Assembly: GCA_947069175.1 (NCBI GenBank) | Contig: CAMTDV010000030.1 | Coordinates: forward strand, 98,790,411-98,854,410 | From: Scalesia atractyloides | Lineage: Eukaryota; Streptophyta; Magnoliopsida; Asterales; Asteraceae | Direction of reading: 5' to 3' | Length of the DNA: 64,000 bases | Shown here: piece by piece, positions 56,681-64,000 of the stretch | How positions within the stretch are numbered: the first letter of the stretch is position 1 | Layout of the letters: the number at the start of each line of letters is the position of its first letter | Made by a program: the position numbers and the translations under genes | The notes under the pieces: model-generated | Told to the model about the DNA's origin: nothing | The model's input: only the letters and a program-made list of their open reading frames with translations | Database searches by the model: none

Positions 56681-57134
56681 TCATGTTACTGGCAAAATAA
56701 TTATTCTTCAATAAATTAAATCCTACTTTACTTAAAGTTAATTCATAGTGCTTCTTTTGTTCCTGATATTTGTTTGAGGAAATGTTCTCATTATTTGGCA
56801 AGTAGACCGGAGTTCCTTCCTAGAGCTATTATTCTTTCTAAACGGATAATATACATGATTTAGTGCATTTGTATGTGGTACTATGAAGACTAGAATATCT
56901 AACAGTTGTTTCTATTTGTTTACATTCATTGCTGATCATTCATGTTTATACATACCCTAGAGTTTAAGTATCATGTAGATATGTTTAAAAAGATTTGTCT
57001 CAATTAACAGACGTATAGGAAGAAGCTTTAGGTCCCATTTGATTCATATAAACCCTTGAGATTGAAATTGGAAATTGGAAGTGAAATATTCTATAGAGAA
57101 CTATAAGAGGTGAATAGGCTTTCTTAAATTGTTC

Positions 57135-58831
57135 TTTGATTACAGAGATGGGCATAAAAACCGGTTCCGAACCCGAACCGGTAGAACCGAACTGGAACCG
57201 GGTCCAGTTCCTACCCGACAGTAAGTAGAACCGGTTCCGGGTTCAAAATACCCGTTGGTTCCAATCCGGTTCCACAATTTTACCATTTGAATCGGGTCGT
57301 ACCCGGTTCCTACCCGTACCCGGTTCCTACCTTTACCCGGTTCCTACCAGTACCCGGAAATTCAGTTCTAGAAGGAACCGTTATACCCGTTAAAATGTTA
57401 CCGTTGGAACCGGTTATAGCCGTTAAAATGTTACCGTTGGAACCGGTTATAGCCGTTAAAATGTTACCGTTGGAACCGGTTCCTGATCGTTGGAACCGAT
57501 TCTATATATATTGTTTAGAAATCTGTTGTTTAGCACACAATTTCTCATATCTATTCTTCTTGTTATATTTCTTTCTTGTTCTTTTTCACATTCTAATCAA
57601 CAAATGGCCTCAAAGAGTTCAAAAAACGCAAATTCCCAATCCGTTAACAATGTTCCTCAAGATCAATCGGTTCCATATGTGGTTGGAACATTGTCTCATA
57701 ATTGCAGTAAGGAAGGTTGGAGCAATTGGGAGTTGGTCGAGATGAGTGACGGCTCGTAAAAAGCTCAATGTAAACATTGTGGATCGTTATTAGCCAAGGA
57801 ATCAAATTCAACGTTAACGAAGCATATTAATAAGTATTGCAGGCTTTAAAGGAAATGACATCCGGTCAAGTTCCACTATCCAAAGATGGTACCATTTTTC
57901 GTTATGAGCAAAAATTAGCTCGCGATCGGATGGCGAAGTTGGTGATACAAAAAGCGTTGCCGTTTAGACACTTTATGATCATTATTTTAAAAAATATGGT
58001 GAAAAAATCATACAAATTTGTTTGAGTCTCGGTCCACGGCCTCTAACGATGAAACAAGCGGGGATCCACTTATAACCATGTTGAATGTCGTTAGAGACGA
58101 GACCGCTAGACAACAAAGGGGTAGTGAACCAACAAGTGAACTTCGGAGATATAAAAAAAATCAGTATTCGCTTACTATGACCACCGAGGAGTATAGGAAA
58201 TTTGATGTTTTGGCATGGTGGAAATCGAAAAAATCCGAATATCCGATTCTAGCCACCATGGCTCGTGATATACTAACTGTCCAAGCTTCCACGGTAGCTT
58301 CGGAAGTAATTTTTTATTTTTTTTTGTAACCGGTTAATTTTTTTTATATATTGTAACCGATTAATTTGTTTTTTAATTTTAACCGATTATTGTTACTATT
58401 TTTATTTACAGTAAATGACAGTTTTTGACTGTCAGGAACTGGTTCTGAACAGTAAATGACAGGTTTGACTGTCAGGAACCGGTTCTGAACAGTAAATGGC
58501 AGGTTTTGACTGTAAGGAACCGGTTCTGAACAGTAAATGGCTGTCAGGAACCGGTTCTGAACAGTAAATGACAGGTTTGACTGTCAGGAACCAGTTCCCA
58601 ACACTATCAGGAACCGGTTCCGCACCATACCCGGTTCCACACCATACCCGGTTCCATAATACCCGTACCCGGTTCTACACGGTTCCATATTCTTGGGTGT
58701 GAACCCGGGTAGGAACTGGACCCGGTTCCACACCATACCCGGTTCCAATGACATCTAAGCAGAACCGGGTCCGGGTTGGAACCGGTTTCGGGTAATAATA
58801 AAACCCGATTATGTACATCTCTATTTGATTA
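57135..58831 (+). mobile_element. Internally deleted hAT transposon with perfect 8-bp TSD
   Basis: The element proper is 57143-58823. Left end CAGAGATG, complement of right end TAGAGATG. TTTGATTA flanks both sides exactly (57135-57142 and 58824-58831). Subterminal arrays of ACCGGTTCC/GGAACCGGT occupy 57160-57490 and 58325-58800, including three 34-bp units around GTTAAAATGTTACCGTTGGA (about 57392-57478) and about five units around ACAGTAAATGACAGG TTTGACTGTCAGG (58410-58600). The middle encodes remnants of a transposase. Confidence 0.93.
57604..58325 (+). pseudogene. hAT transposase remnant: BED finger and C-terminal dimerisation segment
   Basis: ATG 57604 opens MASKSSKNANSQSVNN. A BED-type zinc finger follows: SNWELVEM, then CKHCGSLLAKESNSTLTKHI and a final Cys (CX2C...H...C). 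A TAA at 57757-57759 interrupts it, and another stop follows the finger. After about 180 bases in mixed frames, ELRRYKKNQYSL and FDVLAWWKSKKSEYPILATM plus ARDILTV and STVASE (58141-58305) match the hAT C-terminal dimerisation domain. The RNase H-like catalytic centre between the two is deleted. It resembles the plant zf-BED/RICESLEEPER group. Inactive. Confidence 0.88.
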
Positions 58832-60598
58832 ACCACTAAATTAATTGGTTTAAGTTTGTTTACAAGCCCAATAATGATAATAGATAATGAATGTAAAGAG
58901 TTAAGTGTAAGAAAGACAAAATCGATTTATAGGGATACAAGTGGATGTTAACGATTCCACTTCACATCGTCTCCACGGTTATCCAATCAGGAGTTTCACC
59001 ACTAAAAACCTTCTCTTAGCTGATGGAAGAGATCACAAGTACAATCTGCTTTATTAATCTAAGGTAGTGATCACTTTCTTCAACCCACTATCAGTATAGA
59101 GTATAGTGTGTCCTTACGCTCCTTCACTAATCTAAGGTAGTGATCACCTTCTTCACTAACCACGCTAAGTGACTGGAATTACATTTCTTGCAATAGTGAA
59201 CAAACTCACAAAAATATCTTCTCAATAGTGTTTTACAATAATCACCAATACAATGGTAAAACCCGTTATAAATGTATCACTCTACACATTAGTGATAACC
59301 TCACAAATACAAAATTTAAATACTTAAGTTGAAACACAACTTCTTCTTCTTTTCTCTCGGTCTTTGATCTTTAGTCTCTTCTTGATTAAATGTATAAAGG
59401 GAATTAAAGAGATATTGATTAGATGTGTTTATAGGCAAGACGCAACAAAAAAACTAATAGATCCGCAGGCCATCCCATCGATTGTGGATCATCCTGATTT
59501 GTCTTTTTGTTTGTATTTCAATCTTAACGTTGTGTAACGACTATAACATGCCACCAACATCTTTACCACACCCATACCTATGAGTTTCTACCTTTTAAAG
59601 CACCCATTGACATCTATCAAAATAGATGTTTACTCTTTAAAGCATGATGATGATTTGGTAATGCATGGTGTCTTTCTTTTCATTTATAGTAACTCTTTGT
59701 CTCCCACCATGATTCTTCTCCTAACGGGGAAGAAACCAGCTAGACTCTTTTATTTTTCAAAATTAAAAATCCCTCAAATTGATTATCAACTTCTATAGCT
59801 CAATTGGGACATTACTAGAAAAGATTAGAGAAACATTAATTTGTTATCTTGTAATTCAGTTTTGATTAATTATCTCTGTAATCCCTAATTAATTTTCTTA
59901 ATGTATCATGTTTTGATCTTTGTAGATTGTGGATGATCTATCATTCAATTTGTAGTCTTCCTCTTTAATAGTAACTATATTAAATTTGTAGCTTAATTTC
60001 AAAATATATACTTTTTCAAAAAATATTAATTTAGAGTGTAGGATAAATTACGAGTTCTATAGGATAAATTATGAGCTATGTCTGATAAATTTCCACATGT
60101 CTAGTATAAATTCGATATTGTGTAGGATATATGCAGGATAAAATAAATATTATGTGTATAGAATAAAATGAAATTGACTAATTAAATAGAGATAGAATAA
60201 TTAATGTAAGGAGTTATAAACTATTTAATGATTTACCATTTGGTCATGCGTAATGTGTATTATATAGACAACTGAAAGAGGGAGAGACATTTCTAGAATA
60301 ATGCCAACCCCCATGTGCATTATATGGGCATGAAGAGGGAGGGACATTTATAGAATAATGCCCAATGAGAAAAAAAATATGGATAATAATGAATAAAAGG
60401 CATTAAGGGGGCCTTAACCATTGACGTTATGATGCCGACGTAGCAAGAAATGCCCCTTACGGGGCATTAACCATTATGGATGGTCTTATTCTCTTTTCTT
60501 ATTTTCCTTTTTATTTTATTTTCTTCTTATTTGATCCTCCCCATATTTGAATATATTATAAAAACAACTTTCATTTACTTTAGATTTAGAGTAAAATG
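58832..60598. other. Intergenic, no gene
   Basis: CTAAGGTAGTGATCAC recurs at 59058 and 59134 in a short direct repeat. TAATGCCC/GGGCATTA motifs at 60300-60490 suggest MITE ends. A 72-codon frame at 59580 resembles nothing known. No gene is supported. Confidence 0.35.
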
Positions 60599-61347
60599 TA
60601 GTTTCGTTTCTGATGTTTGCACAACAGGTTTCATCGACCTTTAACATTCTTCGTCATTAACGATTCAAGTCATAACATGTTTCGTCCCTAGTTATAATGC
60701 TCGTTAACTTCTCAATTAATTACCCCCACGTGCCCCTCATCTGATGGATAATTTCGGTCATTTCAACTAGATCAAAGAGTAAACTTTAGTTTTCATCCTT
60801 GATGTTTGCAAACATCAGGTTTTATCCACCTTTAACACTCTTCTTCCTTAATGTTTCAAGTCTTAACACGTTTCGTTCTAGGTTCTAATGTGTTTTTCTT
60901 AATATCGTTTGTAGTTAAACTAATCTTATATATGTCCTAAACGGTTTAATCGTACTCAATGCGTATTCAAACCCTCAGTGAGAATTGTGTATGTGTGTGT
61001 GTATACATACACACAGATAAATTGAAGGTTTAATCGTACCTCAATGCGTGTAATAGCAAATGAGTGAGGGATGATAATGGATTAATTGCATTTTGAATTG
61101 TGATATTATTGGTGGTGCTGGTGAAGGGCTTTTGCGATAGCGGATTTAGCGGTGGTGAACCAACTTTTTTTGGGAATAAGATGATTGGCAACCTAGGTTT
61201 AAAACGATTTATTTAACGAAGAAGTTAAGGGGCATTAGGACCAGGGAACAAACATGTTAAGACTTGAAACCTCATGGACGAAAAGTGTTAAAGTGGATGG
61301 AACCTGATGTTTGGAGAAAACCTTAGGTCAAAAGCTACAGTTTACTC
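60599..61347. mobile_element. Foldback element, GAGTAAA family, nested arms
   Basis: Starts GAGTAAAATGTAG (60599) and ends CTACAGTTTACTC (61347), the same family termini as the MITE at 8112. The left arm is present twice (from 60599 and again from about 60778, both followed by a TTTAACA-CTTC-CTTAA pattern). The right arm, with GTTAAGACTTGAAAC and GTGGATGGAACCTGATG, is present once. No clear target duplication. Confidence 0.6.
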
Positions 61348-62775
61348 TCTGATCTAGCAGAAATAAAAAAACTCACCCCTCACGTGAAGGGCACGTAGGG
61401 ATAATTAACGAAGAATAGAATGATGTGGACTTGCCTAAGGTGTCATAAACACCCTCCCTTGAAACTTAACATATATGAGGTTTGTCCCACCAATATAAAC
61501 AGAATATAACATAAGACCCTTTGATATTATTTATATTATCCGGTCTTTCACACCAACCAATATAGTCTGTTTTTCCCACAATGTGCTTATAGATTTGTTT
61601 TTGGTTACTCGGGTGCAAACTTCCCAACAGGTCACCAATTCTAGTACTACCCTCACCCAAACAAGCTTAATTGTGGAGTTCTTCTCTCACCCATAACTAT
61701 TGTGTAGAAAACACGTCGATGATGCTAAAGGCAGTGCATTCTTTACGACCCACCATATCTCATGTGAGTATAATAGAGTAGAAGAATGTGAGATATGCCT
61801 AAGGTGGTACACAAGTTGGATTCACCGGTGAATACAAGTAATACCAAGAGTTAGTTGCATAAGTAACCCATGTAATTCGGCCCCGGTCACAGTTTTGGGG
61901 TCTAATTTTGTAAAAATTGTACGTATTGGGTCATATAGTTTTAATTTTGTAACATGTTTGGGTTCTAGCACTAACTTTCATTAATTATTTATGATATAAC
62001 TAATTTATCCTTTAACTACCAGGACTAGTTATTGAATTTAATTAAAAAGATAATCAAAAACCCGACCCCCTTTTGTCCATGTCTCTTCTCGAAAGCCATA
62101 ATCCACAGTTGCCCAAAACAAAATCTGGTCGTCAAAGTCAGCCATACCCTTTTATCCGTCAGAGTTATCATCATGGTTAACTTATGATCATTTATCCCCA
62201 TCGCAACTGTGCCAAGGGCTACAGTGATCCACACCCATCGTACCTTGCTCTTGCATTACCAATCACCCCTCTCGATGTTTGGGGTTTTGTGCGTACCTTG
62301 CTCACTACACTCTCACGTCTAATCAATTTATAGGGTCACAATTATACCTTGCTTGCAACTCCACAGTAACAATAATTTCTTATTAGTCTAAATGTAAGGT
62401 AGTGCTCCATATCGTTTTATCGTTTGAGTATGTGTAGATGGGGTCGTCGCGGGGCAAAAGGGACACTTGATTATGAACACTCCATGTGGAAGCAAAGCCA
62501 AAGAAGATGATGAAAAACCCCATATACGGTCACTAGTTCTTTTTTAAATTAAAATAAGCCACGTGATGAAAAAGAATACACCCATGTCAGCAAAACAATC
62601 ACCAGAGTCGATTACAAGCTTTTTTTTCTAAAAAATTCACAGCTTCATTTAAAATTAACAAGTACAAGGACTTCAATTAAGAAAACTATGTAAAAAAACT
62701 TTTATAACAAAAATATTTAAAAAAATATAAAGCATATTGATTTTCTTTTTTATTGCAATATTTGACCTTTTAAAT
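60678..62775. repeat. Dispersed repeat, copy 2 (pair with 45505-47415)
   Basis: Colinear with copy 1 to its right edge (TATTGATTTTC blocks at 47382 and 62738). It contains about 170 bp absent from copy 1 (about 61552-61722). Non-coding. Confidence 0.75.
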
Positions 62776-62801
62776 ATTCATTTCTTCAAAATTTAACGCA
62801 A

Positions 62802-64000
62802 CTAGTAGGATTACTCGCGCTTCGCCGTGGATTTTCATTTTTTGTCAGTTTCGTATGTACGGCACGGTACTGACATTTGATATAGCAAATAAAAAAGGTT
62901 ATTCTAAGAGGATATCACATGTGTTTTACATCGATCGGAAACCATAGAAACGAATACCGATACCGATGTTGTTCGAATGGTATTGATTCAGTTCGTTATG
63001 GTACCGACACTCAGTATAGCTTATGGTATCAAGAAAATAGTTCATTGCGAATATCATACCACCACATTAAGAAACCCATAAAACAAACACGTTAATGAAA
63101 CCGATGTTGTTTAGATGGTAGTTGTTCGGTCCCTCACGATAAAAAAATCAACTATATTTAGCCTTTTCGAATAAAACTTATCAAATTGCAGGTAAAATAA
63201 GAACGTTCTAACAGTATATTGGGGAAGAAGGTATTCTAAAAGTTATAAGCAGAAAACACAATAACTCTATTAAAGTTAAGCAATAAAACACATAATGGCT
63301 AAAAAAATTATTAAACTTCAAAGACCTTATGATAAATCTATTAAATTTCAGGGTATCAACTATATTTAGCCCTTTTGAATGAAACTTTATCAAATTGTGA
63401 TAAAATCAACACTTTCTAACATTATAATGGGGAAGAAGGTATTAAAGTTAAGCAATAAAAACATATAATGGCTAAATTTTTTTTTATTAAACTTCAAGGA
63501 CCTTAAGATAACTCTATGAAATTTCAGGTCAGAAACGTAAAAAGTCATTAGAAGACAAAAAAAACACTATTCACCCCTTGCTAAAATGTATATATGTATA
63601 GTAAAATAAAGTTATATTACAAAAGTTATATTATGTAACTCATAAAATAAAGTTGTGTTTTAAATCGATCGAAAAACATAAAAATTGTTTATCAATATCA
63701 GTTCTGATAACACCTATAGCGGTATCAATGTTGTTGTCTATACGACTAGTTTGTCACCATATTATTATTTCGAATTCAACTCCGTTTTAAATAAAATTTA
63801 TAATGGAATCTCGAGGAAAAAGTTAACGTGATCGCATATTTAGTTTTTATAGAAAAAAATACTAACGAAAGAAAGTTATAAAAAGATAAAACTATTAGGT
63901 TAAAGCTTATATTAACTAACCTTTGTTATAGTAACTTTTTGTTTGACTTTTTTAAGCTTTAACTAAATGTTGTTTTTTACTTCATTTTTTTGCTTTATTT
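62802..64000 (-). mobile_element. Helitron-like end with internal tandem duplication
   Basis: ACTAGT (62801-62806) is followed inward by ACTCGCGCTTCGCCG, resembling the GC-rich subterminal hairpin region of the other CTAG ends, although the stem is poor. A segment of about 190 bp is duplicated in tandem (about 63148-63350 and 63354-63527, both with GGGGAAGAAGGTATT and CATATAATGGCTAAA-like blocks). The element may continue past the window. Confidence 0.45.

Noticed and set aside
57287..57745. 152-codon frame with a VKMLPLEPVIA repeat
   Set aside because: The repeat is the translation of the 34-bp hAT subterminal tandem array. The frame then overlaps the transposase in a different phase.

Overview
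The window is nuclear DNA of a flowering plant, most likely a eudicot. The evidence is AT-rich sequence, GT-AG introns, plant-type genes with many exons, and long stretches of nested LTR retrotransposons, MITEs, hAT, PIF/Harbinger, Mutator-like and Helitron-like pieces. The repeat style is what I would expect of a large Asteraceae-type genome, but that is an inference from general appearance. No bacterial operon, CRISPR array or viral genome is visible.

Two genes can be rebuilt exon by exon with every splice junction in phase. On the minus strand (7538-11915, 12 exons, 386 codons) lies a plastid homogentisate phytyltransferase-type UbiA prenyltransferase (HPT1/VTE2 family), the committed step of tocopherol synthesis or a specialised aromatic prenyltransferase derived from it. 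On the plus strand (27746-39292, 13 exons, 384 codons) lies a 3-hydroxyisobutyryl-CoA hydrolase of the CHY1 type. It ends in Ser-Lys-Leu, a peroxisomal targeting signal, and points to valine catabolism or beta-oxidation. Its sixth intron is 7.6 kb long because a 5.3 kb Ty3/gypsy element sits inside it. The prenyltransferase introns also hold transposons: a Mutator-like MITE with a perfect 9-bp target duplication and a PIF/Harbinger-like MITE.

Layout. 0-1.6 kb: a probable Pack-MULE carrying an RD19-type cysteine protease fragment, then a broken ACR10-like ACT-domain exon. 3.4-6.8 kb: MITEs and a tandem duplication of about 1.2 kb, one copy of which holds a hAT MITE (the other copy shows the empty site). 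7.5-11.9 kb: prenyltransferase gene. 12-14.7 kb: foldback and Helitron-end repeats. 14.7-21.1 kb: a minus-strand, gag-only LTR retrotransposon whose LTR contains three tRNA-like modules. 21-27.7 kb: Helitron-like, foldback and low-complexity repeats. 27.7-39.3 kb: hydrolase gene. 39-47.5 kb: hAT derivatives and dispersed repeats. 47.5-47.8 kb: a cytochrome P450 reductase 5' fragment that has lost its membrane anchor. 48.1-51.85 kb: an Athila-like element with gag and protease but no polymerase, cut by a PIF/Harbinger 5' end (to 52.43 kb). 52.4-64 kb: MITEs, an internally deleted hAT transposon with perfect 8-bp target duplications (57.14-58.82 kb), a second copy of the 45.5-kb repeat, and a Helitron-like end.

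The two intact genes act in different organelles and pathways, and nothing suggests they are co-regulated. Everything else that is recognisable is mobile or decayed. I found no convincing undescribed multi-gene system. The observations most worth following are the altered second prenyl-binding motif in the HPT-like protein, the tRNA-like cluster inside an LTR, the two gag-only retroelements, and the clean transposon footprints.
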